Of a stretch of DNA of 21,319 nt, positions 7,532 through 17,752 are shown in pieces (position 1 is the stretch's first letter; each line of letters starts with the position of its first letter). Below the pieces are notes generated by a model. It searched no databases, was not told the origin of the DNA, and saw only the letters and a list, made by a program, of their open reading frames with translations. The translations under genes and the position numbers were made by a program. Origin of the DNA: UBA5186 sp040005095 (GTDB lineage: Bacteria; Actinomycetota; Thermoleophilia; Gaiellales; Gaiellaceae); NCBI GenBank assembly GCA_040005095.1, contig JBDTZN010000029.1:1-21319 (forward strand), written 5' to 3'.

Positions 7532-9010
7532 GTGGCGGCCGAGGTCTACGACGCGGTCGTCGTCGGAGCGGGCGCGGCCGGGGGCTGGGTAGCCAAGGAG
7601 CTCTGCGAGGAGGGGCTGAGCGTCCTGCTGCTCGACGCGGGGCCGCAGCTCGACCCGGAGCGCGACTTCCCCGTGCAGGCGGCTCCCGAGCAGCGGCTGG
7701 TCTCGCGGCTCGGCGGCTTACGCAGGCAGCCGGTCCAGATGCGGTGCGCCGCCTTCAGCGGGCGGACGCGGCGCTTCTTCGTCGACGACCGTGAGAGCCC
7801 GTACACGACTCCGGCTAGCGCGCCGTTCAACTGGTTCCGGGGACGCCAAGTCGGCGGCCGGCTGCACGTCTGGGCGCGCGTCGTGCCGCGACTGTCCGAC
7901 CGCGAGCTCGAGACGTGGCCGCTGGCCTATGCGGAGCTCGCTCCCTGGTACGACCGCGTGGAGGCGTTCCTCGGGGTCGAAGACATCGCTCCGAACGCCG
8001 CGGAGGAGCGGTTCAAGACGGCGATCGAGGAGACCTTTCCCGAGCGCCGTGTGCTGCGCCCGCGCGTCGCTCGCCACGAGCCCGAACGGCAACCGGCGAC
8101 GATCCGAGCGGCGGAGCGCACCGGCCGGCTCACCCTTCGGCCGGACACAGTCGTGCGCACGGTCGCGCTCGACCCGCGCACGGGCAAGGCAACCGGCGTG
8201 TCCTACGTGGATCGCGAGGGCCGGAGGGCCGGCGCTGCGCAGGGGCGAGTCGTCGTCCTCTGCGCGAGCACGATCGAGACGCTGCGGCTCCTCCTCAACT
8301 CGGGCTTCGGCAACTCGTCCGGGTTGCTCGGACGGGGCCTGATGGATCATGTCTTGACTGGACTGGGCGGCCCGCTGCGCGAGGCTGCCAGCGAGCCCGA
8401 CCAGTCCGCCGATCCGTACGACTTCGGCCGCGTGACCGGCTTCCAGGTGCCAGGCTTCCCAGGCGGCTGGGCGCTGCAGGGAGCGATCGGAAGAGGCACC
8501 CCGACCTGGTACTTCCTCGCCCACGGCGAGATGCTCGCCCGGCCCGAGAACCGCGTCACGCTAGCGCCGCGCAAGCCCGACGCGTGGGGAGTCCCGGCCG
8601 CGCACGTCAGCTGCTCGCCCGGCCCTGAGGAGGTCGCGCTGGCCGCCGACCAGCTCCGGACGATGCGCGAGCTCGCAGCGACCGCGGGGCTCGAGATTCG
8701 AACGCCTCCGTCGGGACGCCGTCTCGACGCGCTCGCCTTCCGGCTGTGGAAGCGCCGGCTCTTCTCGCGGAGCGGCGCGTTCCTGGCGGGGAGCGCGGCC
8801 CATGAGATCGGCAGGGCGCCGCTGGGAAGCGATCCACAGACGTCCGTCCTCAACCCCTTCGGCCGCTGCTGGGACGCGGAGAACGTCTTCGTCGCCGACG
8901 GAGCGGCCTTCCCGGCCGGCTGCTGGCAGAACGTGACGCTGACGATCATGGCCCTGGCCGCTAGGGCCTCCGACTACATCGCTCGCGAGCTCGCCTCGGG
9001 ACGACTCTGA
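7532..9010 (+). CDS. GMC-family FAD-dependent oxidoreductase
   Basis: A 492-residue protein with an N-terminal Rossmann FAD motif (VVVGAGAAGGWVAKEL, residues 9-24) and LLLDAGP for the FAD ribose contact. FNWFRGRQVGGRLHVWARV is the GMC signature region. The C-terminal GMC block has the catalytic His in SAAHEIGRAPLG and the Asn in CWQNVTLTIMALAAR, preceded by ENVFVADGAAFP. It has no signal peptide, so it is probably cytoplasmic. The family oxidises primary or secondary alcohols, often of sugars or cyclitols, to carbonyls. The GTG start follows the aminotransferase stop with no gap. Its 3' end overlaps the convergent glycosyltransferase gene by 37 bases. A role in making the carbonyl substrate for the aminotransferase is inferred from adjacency. 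Confidence 0.88.
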   Translation: MAAEVYDAVVVGAGAAGGWVAKELCEEGLSVLLLDAGPQLDPERDFPVQAAPEQRLVSRLGGLRRQPVQMRCAAFSGRTRRFFVDDRESPYTTPASAPFNWFRGRQVGGRLHVWARVVPRLSDRELETWPLAYAELAPWYDRVEAFLGVEDIAPNAAEERFKTAIEETFPERRVLRPRVARHEPERQPATIRAAERTGRLTLRPDTVVRTVALDPRTGKATGVSYVDREGRRAGAAQGRVVVLCASTIETLRLLLNSGFGNSSGLLGRGLMDHVLTGLGGPLREAASEPDQSADPYDFGRVTGFQVPGFPGGWALQGAIGRGTPTWYFLAHGEMLARPENRVTLAPRKPDAWGVPAAHVSCSPGPEEVALAADQLRTMRELAATAGLEIRTPPSGRRLDALAFRLWKRRLFSRSGAFLAGSAAHEIGRAPLGSDPQTSVLNPFGRCWDAENVFVADGAAFPAGCWQNVTLTIMALAARASDYIARELASGRL

Positions 9011-10302
9011 GCCAGTAGGTCCAGATAGCGATCCTCGAGCCGCCGCGCCTCCTTGGCGACGTCGTGCAGCTCCTCGACGTGGCGGCGACCGGCGCGGCCC
9101 ATCGGCTCCCACCGCTCGGGCTCGTCCACGAGCGTGCGCAGCGCAGCGGCCAGCGCGTCGACGTCACCCTCGGGAACGAGCAGCGCGCTCTCCCCCGGCA
9201 AGGTCACGTTCGGGATGTCGCAGTGGAACGTCGAGACGACGGGCATGCCTAGCGCCTGCGCCTCGATGATCGTAGTCGGCGCGCCCCCTTCGCCGCGGCC
9301 CTCCCGGTCGACGACACTCGGGTGGAGAAACAGGTCGCACCGCTGCAGCTCCGCGATGCAGTCGTCCCAGTTGAGGAAGCCGAGCAGGCGTACGGAGTCC
9401 TGCAGATGATTTGCACGGATGTAGGCGTGGATCTCGGCGGCATAGCTCCCGTCGGTCATCGTGTCGTCGCCGATCAGCCGCAGCTCGACGTTCCGGCCCT
9501 CGGCCCGGAGCGCGTGCATCGCACGTAGCGCGTCGAGGACGCCCTTCTGCTCACAGAAGCGACCGGCGAAGGCCACGATCGTCTTGCCGTCCTCACGTGC
9601 TACGCGGGGACGAAACTCCAGCCGCTCGAGCGGCACGCCGAACCGCTGCACGTGCACCTTCTCGGGCGGCGCGCCGAGCTCGAGCACGCGCTCGCGCAGG
9701 AACGGGCCCTCGACCAGCAGTACATCTGCCTGCTCGAAGAGCTCGCGAAGCCGCTGCGGCCAGTCGGCGTGCCCTGAGCCGTCGGCGATCCACCAGGACC
9801 ACCAGGGAGCGAGCGCGGGCGCGATGTCGTCGCCCAGGAAGGTGACGACGAGGGGCAAATCCAGGCGTCGCTTGAGCTCGAGCATCCGCCACGCGACGGG
9901 GCCGAAATAGGCATGGATGATCTGCGCGTCGCGACGCTGCAGGATCCCTTCCGCCCAGGCGATGAAGGCGCGCGGGTCGGCGTCCGAGCGCATTCGCGGA
10001 ACGATGCGGCCGTGCAGGAGCGTGAGAGCGGGGTCCGCGACGCGCGGCGGAAGCCGGGTGAGCAGCCGCCGCAGCGCGAGCCCGCTCGACCACACCGTGG
10101 CCTGGCGCGCGCCGCGCCGGCCGGCGTAGACGTAGAAGTCGTCCGCCAGCTCGGCGGGGATCTCGCCGCTGATCGCCGTCGACTCCCGGTCGCGCGTGAG
10201 GCAGATCGGCCGCACGCGTCGCAGTCGCGAGAGGTAGAAGTAGATGAACGACTGCGTGGAGTGGAAAAACGAGTAGTTGACGTGCGCGACGGTCGGCCTC
10301 AC
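8974..10302 (-). CDS. GT4-type glycosyltransferase
   Basis: A retaining GT-B glycosyltransferase of about 442 residues. The N-terminal half carries an acceptor-side domain (HVNYSFFHSTQSFIYFYLSRL, then FLGDDIAPALAPWW). The C-terminal half is Glycos_transf_1-like: TIVAFAGRFCEQKGVLDAL, VRLLGFLNWDDCIAELQRCDLFLHPS, and the sugar-nucleotide motif EGGAPTTIIEAQALGMPVVS with its two glutamates. I chose GTG 10302 because it overlaps the stop of the preceding GNAT gene as GTGA, with GGGA a few bases upstream; an ATG at 10329 would add nine residues inside that gene. It resembles WcaL/colanic-acid-type transferases. Acceptor and donor are unknown. It is the last gene of the leftward run that begins with dnaK, and converges with the GMC gene. 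Confidence 0.85.
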   Translation of the reverse strand: MRPTVAHVNYSFFHSTQSFIYFYLSRLRRVRPICLTRDRESTAISGEIPAELADDFYVYAGRRGARQATVWSSGLALRRLLTRLPPRVADPALTLLHGRIVPRMRSDADPRAFIAWAEGILQRRDAQIIHAYFGPVAWRMLELKRRLDLPLVVTFLGDDIAPALAPWWSWWIADGSGHADWPQRLRELFEQADVLLVEGPFLRERVLELGAPPEKVHVQRFGVPLERLEFRPRVAREDGKTIVAFAGRFCEQKGVLDALRAMHALRAEGRNVELRLIGDDTMTDGSYAAEIHAYIRANHLQDSVRLLGFLNWDDCIAELQRCDLFLHPSVVDREGRGEGGAPTTIIEAQALGMPVVSTFHCDIPNVTLPGESALLVPEGDVDALAAALRTLVDEPERWEPMGRAGRRHVEELHDVAKEARRLEDRYLDLLAQSRPEASSRAM

Positions 10303-10895
10303 GAGTCGGTCCCGCGCCGGCGTTCCCATTCGGAGCGGTCGATCGCGTACCAGCAGACATCACTCCGGCGCCAGCGTGTCCGGCCGACGGGAGACAGGCC
10401 GATCCGCTCCATCACGCGGACGGAGCGCGTGTTCTCGACGTGGGCGATGCTGAGCACACGGTCGAGCCTGACACGTTCGAACGCGTCTTCGAGGCTCGCA
10501 ACCGCTCCCTCGGTCGCGTAGCCCTTGCCCCAGGCGTCGCGCGCGAGCAGCCAACCGACCTCGACCTTCACGTCCTCCGCGCTCCAGTCACCGTGGTGGT
10601 GGAGGCCGATCTTCCCCACCAGGCGACCGCTGGCCCTCTCCTCGGCCGCCCACTCGCCGAAGCCGTGGCGTTCCCAGTGCTGCATCAGCTTGCGGATCGC
10701 GAGACGCGCTTCGACGTCGGAAAACGCCGCGACCACCGCCGCAGCCGTCCGCTTTAGTCGATAGCGAAGCCCCGAGCCCAGGTAGCGGCTGAGCTCGTCG
10801 TCACGGAGCAGCCGGGCGTAGGAGGTCGTGTCCTGCTCGCGCCAGGGACGGAGCCGCAGACGTGACGTCTCGATCGTCGGAGGCGCGGTGACTAC
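10299..10895 (-). CDS. GNAT-family N-acetyltransferase (RimJ/RimL-like)
   Basis: About 198 residues. ETSRLRLRPWREQD is the usual first strand, SGRLVGKIGLHHHGDW and VEVGWLLARDAWGKGYATEG form the acetyl-CoA-binding core (RxxxGKGYA), and ENTRSVRVMERIGLSPVG is the typical C-terminal helix and strand. The family acetylates amines of small molecules or protein N-termini. The start is unclear: no ATG, GTG or TTG exists in this frame before the conserved first strand. A GTA at 10895 sits where a start would be expected and overlaps the TAG of the 46-residue ORF. It ends with TCGTGAGG, overlapping the glycosyltransferase GTG. It may have lost a canonical start, use a rare one, or carry a sequence error. 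Confidence 0.8.
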   Translation of the reverse strand, partial: VVTAPPTIETSRLRLRPWREQDTTSYARLLRDDELSRYLGSGLRYRLKRTAAAVVAAFSDVEARLAIRKLMQHWERHGFGEWAAEERASGRLVGKIGLHHHGDWSAEDVKVEVGWLLARDAWGKGYATEGAVASLEDAFERVRLDRVLSIAHVENTRSVRVMERIGLSPVGRTRWRRSDVCWYAIDRSEWERRRGTDS

Positions 10896-11032
10896 TTTCT
10901 GGAGTGCTTCTGGCGCGCTAGCCGCCGGGCTTGGACACGGTCGAGGATCTCCTGCATCTGCTTGCGCGCCTCTCGTCCCTGCTCGATGACCTTGCGGGAC
11001 TCCTCTCGGTCCTCGGGCGTGCGGTCCCTCAT
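10892..11032 (-). CDS. Small charged helical protein, 46 residues, unknown function
   Basis: ATG at 11032 overlaps the TGA of the Clp N-domain gene (GAATGAGG), a pattern typical of translational coupling. The product starts MRDRTPEDREESRKVIEQG and ends RLARQKHSRK. It is almost entirely charged and helix-forming, with a heptad-like middle (KQMQEILDRVQARRLA), so a coiled coil is likely. No known domain is recognised. It is not part of the ClpB middle domain as far as I can see. It sits where the body of clpB would be expected. Confidence that it is translated comes from the coupling and the lack of any other good frame here. Confidence 0.5.
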   Translation of the reverse strand: MRDRTPEDREESRKVIEQGREARKQMQEILDRVQARRLARQKHSRK

Positions 11033-11256
11033 TCGTCCTCCAGAAGGGTCTGGATCCGCGGCTTCGCGGCGACCTTCGCCTCGGCCTCGGCTCGCAGAGC
11101 AGTCGGGTCGGGCACGAGCTGCTGCGGCAGCTCCTGGTCGAGCAGCGCGAGCACGAGGTGCTCGGGGTAGATCTCTGGATTGCCGGAGCGGCGGGCAAGC
11201 TCCTGCGCCTGCGCGACCGCTTCCTGGCTTTTCCTGGTCAGTTTGTTGAAGTCCAT
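11029..11256 (-). CDS. Stand-alone Clp N-domain (truncated ClpB-like), 75 residues
   Basis: The product begins MDFNKLTRKSQEAVAQAQEL and continues with GNPEIYPEHLVLALLDQE. This matches the first half-repeat of the ClpB/ClpA N-terminal domain, which helps ClpB recognise aggregates. The family ClpB has about 850-870 residues; here the match stops after KPRIQ and the frame ends with TLLEDE and TGA. No AAA module follows in any frame. The ATG overlaps the TAA of hspR as TAATG, as expected for clpB in an actinobacterial dnaK-hspR operon. It may be a functional solo N-domain or a remnant of a deleted clpB; the intact coupling on both sides leaves both open. Confidence 0.75.
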   Translation of the reverse strand: MDFNKLTRKSQEAVAQAQELARRSGNPEIYPEHLVLALLDQELPQQLVPDPTALRAEAEAKVAAKPRIQTLLEDE

Positions 11257-11623
11257 TAGCGATTCCTTGTGATTAGCGTGGTTACTTGGGAGACCGGCAC
11301 GAGGTCGCGCCGGTAGTTCTTGTGCACGCGTTCGACGGCCTCGCGCTTCTCGCGCTCCAGGAGGTCGATGTGGGCCTGCATGCGCTGCAGCTGGTCCTCG
11401 AGCTTCAGCACGAGCTCGACGCCCGAGAGGTTCAGGCCGAGCTCCGTCGTGAGTCGCTGGATCACGCGCAGGCGCTCGACATCGTGCTCCGAGTAGAGGC
11501 GCGTGTTCCCCGCGGTGCGCTTCGGGCGGACGAGTCCCTTCGACTCGTAGATCCGCAGCGTCTGCGGGTGCATGCCGACGAGCTCGGCGGCGATGCTGAT
11601 CATGTAGATCGGGCGGTCGTCCA

Positions 11624-11627
<4 letters not shown>
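11256..11627 (-). CDS. hspR: HspR, MerR-family heat-shock repressor
   Basis: A 123-residue protein. Its MerR-type winged helix-turn-helix is in residues 5-60: MISIAAELVGMHPQTLRIYE, then KGLVRPKRTAGNTRLYSEHD. The region ERLRVIQRLTTELGLNLSGV, then a coiled coil (about residues 75-110), allows dimer formation. HspR represses dnaK-operon and clpB promoters in actinobacteria, usually at HAIR inverted repeats and together with DnaK as co-repressor. ATG 11627 overlaps the stop of dnaJ (GAATGATGG); a second ATG follows at once. The residues after ITRNR stop at TAA, which overlaps the start of the Clp N-domain gene. Its place as fourth gene of the operon supports autoregulation. Confidence 0.92.
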
Positions 11628-12724
<1,097 letters not shown>

Positions 12725-13254
12725 TTAGACCTCGGGCTGGATTGGGGCTGCGACGGCGACGCGCGCCGGACGAACGACCTTCTCCCCCAGCCGGTAGCCC
12801 TTCTGCAGGACGTTCACGATCGAACCTTCCTCGGCCTCGGACGGCTGGGTGAGCACGGCCTCGTGGACATGCGGGTCGAACTTCCCGCCGGTCTCGATCT
12901 CGGCCACGCCCTGCTTGCCGAGCGCGTCGGCGAGCTGGCGATGGACGAGCCGGACGCCTTCCTCCAGCTTCGCCTCCTCGTGCTTGCCCGCCGCTTCGAG
13001 CGCGCCTTCCAGCGCGTCGAGCACGGGCAGCAACTCGGTCACGAGCCGCTCGGTCGCGCGCTCGACGAACGCCGCCTGGTCGCGCGCGGCCCGCTTGCGG
13101 TAGTTCTCGAAGTCCGCGGTGAGGCGCTGGAGCCGGTCGAAGTAATCGTCCCGCTCCGCCTCGGCCGCGTCGAGGCGAGCCTGCAGACCATCGCCTGCAG
13201 GCTCGACCTCTTCGGCCGGTACCGGCTCCTCGATGTGAGTCGGCTCAGGCGTCA

Positions 13255-13255
<1 letters not shown>
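12725..13255 (-). CDS. grpE: GrpE, nucleotide exchange factor of DnaK
   Basis: A 176-residue protein with an acidic N-terminus, a long helix (about residues 24-115) including DYFDRLQRLTADFENYRKRA, and the family's C-terminal wing with FDPHVHEAVL and VLQKGYRLGEKVVRPARVAV. GrpE releases ADP from DnaK and acts as a thermosensor in the chaperone cycle. Its ATG overlaps the last base of the dnaK TAA stop (TAATG), so the two are translationally coupled, and its own TAA abuts dnaJ. Length and motifs are normal. Confidence 0.95.
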
Positions 13256-15168
<1,913 letters not shown>

Positions 15169-15177
15169 GTCTGGTTT

Positions 15178-15183
15178 CTCCTT
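15178..15183 (-). promoter_or_regulatory. Ribosome binding site of dnaK
   Basis: AAGGAG on the minus strand lies nine bases before the ATG at 15168. It fixes this start over the in-frame upstream extension. Confidence 0.7.
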
Positions 15184-15205
15184 CGTCGTTTCTCTGTTGC
15201 TGAGA

Positions 15206-15245
15206 AAATCTGAGTCGGAGTTTAGCAGATTTGGGATAGACGCAA
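15206..15245 (-). promoter_or_regulatory. Candidate dnaK promoter and operator-like inverted repeat
   Basis: A perfect 7-base inverted repeat is seen: AAATCTG at 15206-15212 and CAGATTT at 15226-15232, spaced by 13 bases. On the minus strand, a possible -10 TAAACT (15219-15224) lies inside the spacer, and a possible -35 TTGCGT is at 15240-15245, only 15 bases away. The position would suit a repressor such as HspR, but the sequence does not match the classical HAIR consensus (CTTGAGT-N7-ACTCAAG). The local AT-rich composition in a GC-rich genome supports a promoter here. The regulator identity is inference. Confidence 0.4.
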
Positions 15246-15265
15246 CGCCGGCGTATCGTGCGGTC

Positions 15266-15574
15266 GTGGCCCCAGAACCGCTCGTCCCGCGGGAAGACCT
15301 CCAGGCAGCCATCGAGGCGCGGCGCGAGCTTGGCCCCACCCACGAGCCCGAGCTCGTCGAGTCCTTCGTTGCCCGGATCGAGGAACGGCTCACCAAGCGT
15401 CCGTCCACCCCCGCGCGCCGCGAGGGGCGCGAAGGCAGCTTCGTGCTTGCGCTCGTCTCGGTCGGCGCGGGAATCCCGCTGACCGCGATCGCCCTGAACC
15501 TGGGCGGGCTCGTCGCGCTGCTCGTCGTCTGGATCGGGATCGTGCTCGTGAACCTGGGGTACCAGCGCAGCTAG
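15266..15574 (+). CDS. Small membrane protein with cytoplasmic helical N-terminus
   Basis: A 102-residue product from GTG 15266. Residues 1-60 are charged and helical (REDLQAAIEARRELGPTHE, then ELVESFVARIEERLTKR). The C-terminal part has two hydrophobic segments (FVLALVSVGAGIPLTAIAL and LVALLVVWIGIVLVNLGY). The RELGPTHEPELVESF-type pattern resembles small uncharacterised actinobacterial membrane proteins, but no function is known to me. It is divergent from dnaK, with the start codons about 97 bases apart, so both may share a regulatory region. It ends in a run of repeated TAG triplets. Confidence 0.7.
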   Translation: MAPEPLVPREDLQAAIEARRELGPTHEPELVESFVARIEERLTKRPSTPARREGREGSFVLALVSVGAGIPLTAIALNLGGLVALLVVWIGIVLVNLGYQRS

Positions 15575-15582
15575 CTAGCTAG
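15569..15582. repeat. AGCT tandem repeat giving stops in all six frames
   Basis: The stretch AGCTAGCTAGCTAG contains the stop of the small membrane protein gene (15572-15574) plus two more TAG triplets four bases apart. These lie in the other two forward frames. Because the block is built from palindromic AGCT and CTAG, the minus strand also has TAG in all three frames. Confidence 0.6.
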
Positions 15583-15593
15583 ATTCCCGGGCG

Positions 15594-16676
15594 GTGGCCG
15601 ACCCGCGGATCGACGAGTACGCCCGCCTGCTCGTCGAGTACTCGATCGACGTGCAGCCCGGCTGGCAGGTCGCGATCCTGGCCGGCACCAATTCGCGGCC
15701 GCTCGTCGACGCCGTCGTCCGCAGGATCGCGGCGCGCGGCGCCTACGCCCTCCCCCGGCTGACGTTCGCCGGACGCGGCTTCTACGACCAGGCCTGGCTC
15801 GAGTCGGCGCCGGAGGAGCTGCTCGGGACGCCCGCCCCGATCATGCGCCACGAGGCGGAGCAGATCGACGCCCACATCTCGATCGACTCGCCCGAGAACA
15901 CGAGCGAGCTCGGGGCGATCCCGCCTGAGCGGATCGCGCTGTACAGGGAGTCGATCCTCCCGCTCGTCCAGCGCACGCGGTCGAACGAGATCCCGTGGGT
16001 GATCTGCCAGTGGCCGACCCCGGCGCTCGCGCAGGATGCCGGCATGGACACGTCCTCGTTCGCCGAGTTCCTCTACGGCTCCGTGCTGCTCGACTGGACG
16101 ACCGAGTCCGCGAAGATGCAGCGGATCAAGGAGCGCTTCGACCGTGCGAGCGAGGTGCGAATCGTCGCCGCCGGCACCGACCTGAAGCTCGGCCTCGAAG
16201 GTCGCGAGGGGCTGATCGACGACGGCCACCTGAACATGCCGGGCGGCGAGGTCTATTACGGGCCTATCGAGGACGCGACCGAAGGGGAGATCGCCTACTC
16301 GGAGTTCCCGGCGAACTACCTCGGGCGCGAGGTCACCGGTGCCCGGCTCGTCTTCTCGGGCGGCCGCGTCGCCGAGGCGAGCGCGGAGAGCGGCGAGGAC
16401 TTCCTGCTCGCGACGCTCGACACCGACGAGGGCGCCCGCGTGCTCGGCGAGCTCGGCATCGGCTGCAACCCCGCCATCGACCGGTACATGAAGAACACGC
16501 TCTTCGACGAGAAGATCGCCGGCACCGTCCACCTTGCGCTCGGGAACAGCTATCCGGTTTCCGGAGGCACGAACAAAAGCGCCGTCCACTGGGACATGGT
16601 CAAGGACCTGCGCGCAGGTGGCGAGCTGCACCTCGACGGCGAGCTCGTCCAGCGCGACGGCGCCTGGGTCTTTTGA
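15594..16676 (+). CDS. M29-family metalloaminopeptidase (AmpS/PepS-like), first copy
   Basis: A 360-residue protein from GTG 15594 that matches peptidase family M29 throughout. Conserved parts are LLVEYSIDVQPGWQVAILA near the N-terminus, SPENT, RIKERFDRASEVRIVAAGTD, and the metal-binding region with the glutamate of NMPGGEVYYGP, the glutamate of GELGIGCNP, the histidine of AGTVHLALGNSYP, and the His and Asp of AVHWDMVKDL. The family is cytoplasmic and removes N-terminal residues from peptides with a two-metal (often cobalt or zinc) centre. Its TGA overlaps the TTG start of a second, clearly homologous gene, so they form a tandem pair. Confidence 0.92.
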   Translation: MADPRIDEYARLLVEYSIDVQPGWQVAILAGTNSRPLVDAVVRRIAARGAYALPRLTFAGRGFYDQAWLESAPEELLGTPAPIMRHEAEQIDAHISIDSPENTSELGAIPPERIALYRESILPLVQRTRSNEIPWVICQWPTPALAQDAGMDTSSFAEFLYGSVLLDWTTESAKMQRIKERFDRASEVRIVAAGTDLKLGLEGREGLIDDGHLNMPGGEVYYGPIEDATEGEIAYSEFPANYLGREVTGARLVFSGGRVAEASAESGEDFLLATLDTDEGARVLGELGIGCNPAIDRYMKNTLFDEKIAGTVHLALGNSYPVSGGTNKSAVHWDMVKDLRAGGELHLDGELVQRDGAWVF

Positions 16677-17752
16677 GCGGAGACCCGCGGCTCGAGGAGT
16701 ACGCCGGGCTGCTCGTCGACCGCTCGCTCGACGTGCAGCCGGCCTGGCAGGTGCTTGTGCGCTCGAGTGTGCACGCCCGGCCGCTCGTCGAAGAGCTGAT
16801 CCGCCAGATCGCCCAGCGCGATGCGTACCCGCTCGTCCGGCTCTCCTTCACGAGCGTGGGCGACTCGATCTGGCCGCGAGAGGTCCCGCTCGAGCGGCTC
16901 GCCCAGCTGCCGCCGCTCGCGGTAACGGAAGCTGAGACGGTCGACGCGCGCATCACGATCTGGGCGCCCGAGAACACACGCGAAGGAAGCGACCTCGCCG
17001 AGGAGCGCCGCCGGATCTGGGCCACGGCCTCCGAGCCGCTCTACAAGCGCGTGATGGCGAACGAGCTGCCGTGGGTGATCGCGAACTACCCGGTGCCGGC
17101 GGTTGCTCAGGAAGCCGGGCTTTCGCTGGCGCAGTACGAGGACCTGCTGTACGACGCGTGCCTCCTGGACTGGGACGAGCTCGGACGGGAGCTGGAGCGG
17201 ATTAAGGAGCGGTTCGACCGCGCCGGCGAGATCCGCATCGTCGGCGACGGGACCGACGTGACGCTCTCCATCGAGGGGCGCACCGGGCTCCTCGACGACT
17301 GCCGCATCAACATGCCAGGCGGCGAGATCTACTTCGGCCCGGTCGAGACGGCGACGGAGGGAGTCGTCACGTTCTCCGAGTTCCCGGCGGCCTACCTGGG
17401 GCACGAGGTCTCGGGGGCGCGGCTCGTCTTCCGCGAGGGGCGCATCGTCGAGGCGGCTGCCGCGAGCGGCGAAGAGTTCCTGATCCAGACGCTCGACACC
17501 GACCAGGGCGCGCGGGTGCTGGGCGAGCTCGGGATCGGCTGCAACCCGGGAATCACGCGCTACATGAAGGACGTCGCATTCGACGAGAAGATCGCCGGCA
17601 CGGTGCATTTCGCGGTCGGGGGGAGCTACCCGCAGACCGGCGGCACGAACGAGAGCGCCGTGCACTGGGACCTCGTCAAGGATCTCCGCTCCGGCGGCCG
17701 GATCTTCCTCGACGGGGAGCTCGTCCAGGAGGACGGCCAGTGGCGCTTCTGA
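16673..17752 (+). CDS. M29-family metalloaminopeptidase, second (tandem) copy
   Basis: A 359-residue paralogue of the preceding gene, aligned end to end by eye (LVDRSLDVQPAWQVLVRSS, RIKERFDRAGEIRIVGDGTD, NMPGGEIYFGP, GELGIGCNPG, AGTVHFAVGGSYP, AVHWDLVKDL). All expected metal-ligand positions of M29 are present. The start is TTG 16673, overlapping the first copy's TGA as TTGA; this gives SGDPRLEEYAGLLV, matching the first copy's ADPRIDEYARLLV. The N-terminal third differs most (insertion around FTSVGDSIWPREVP), which may change substrate choice or dimer contacts. The 3' end overlaps the next gene by 13 bases. Confidence 0.92.
   Translation: MSGDPRLEEYAGLLVDRSLDVQPAWQVLVRSSVHARPLVEELIRQIAQRDAYPLVRLSFTSVGDSIWPREVPLERLAQLPPLAVTEAETVDARITIWAPENTREGSDLAEERRRIWATASEPLYKRVMANELPWVIANYPVPAVAQEAGLSLAQYEDLLYDACLLDWDELGRELERIKERFDRAGEIRIVGDGTDVTLSIEGRTGLLDDCRINMPGGEIYFGPVETATEGVVTFSEFPAAYLGHEVSGARLVFREGRIVEAAAASGEEFLIQTLDTDQGARVLGELGIGCNPGITRYMKDVAFDEKIAGTVHFAVGGSYPQTGGTNESAVHWDLVKDLRSGGRIFLDGELVQEDGQWRF
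17727..17732 (+). promoter_or_regulatory. Ribosome binding site within the second aminopeptidase gene
   Basis: AGGAGG lies seven bases before the GTG at 17740 and inside the end of the M29 gene. It supports this start for the secreted propeller protein and independent or coupled translation. Confidence 0.65.

Noticed and set aside
15195..15235. Classical HAIR operator upstream of dnaK
   Set aside because: The CTTGAGT-N7-ACTCAAG pattern is not present; only loosely similar ACTC words occur, so I report the other inverted repeat instead.
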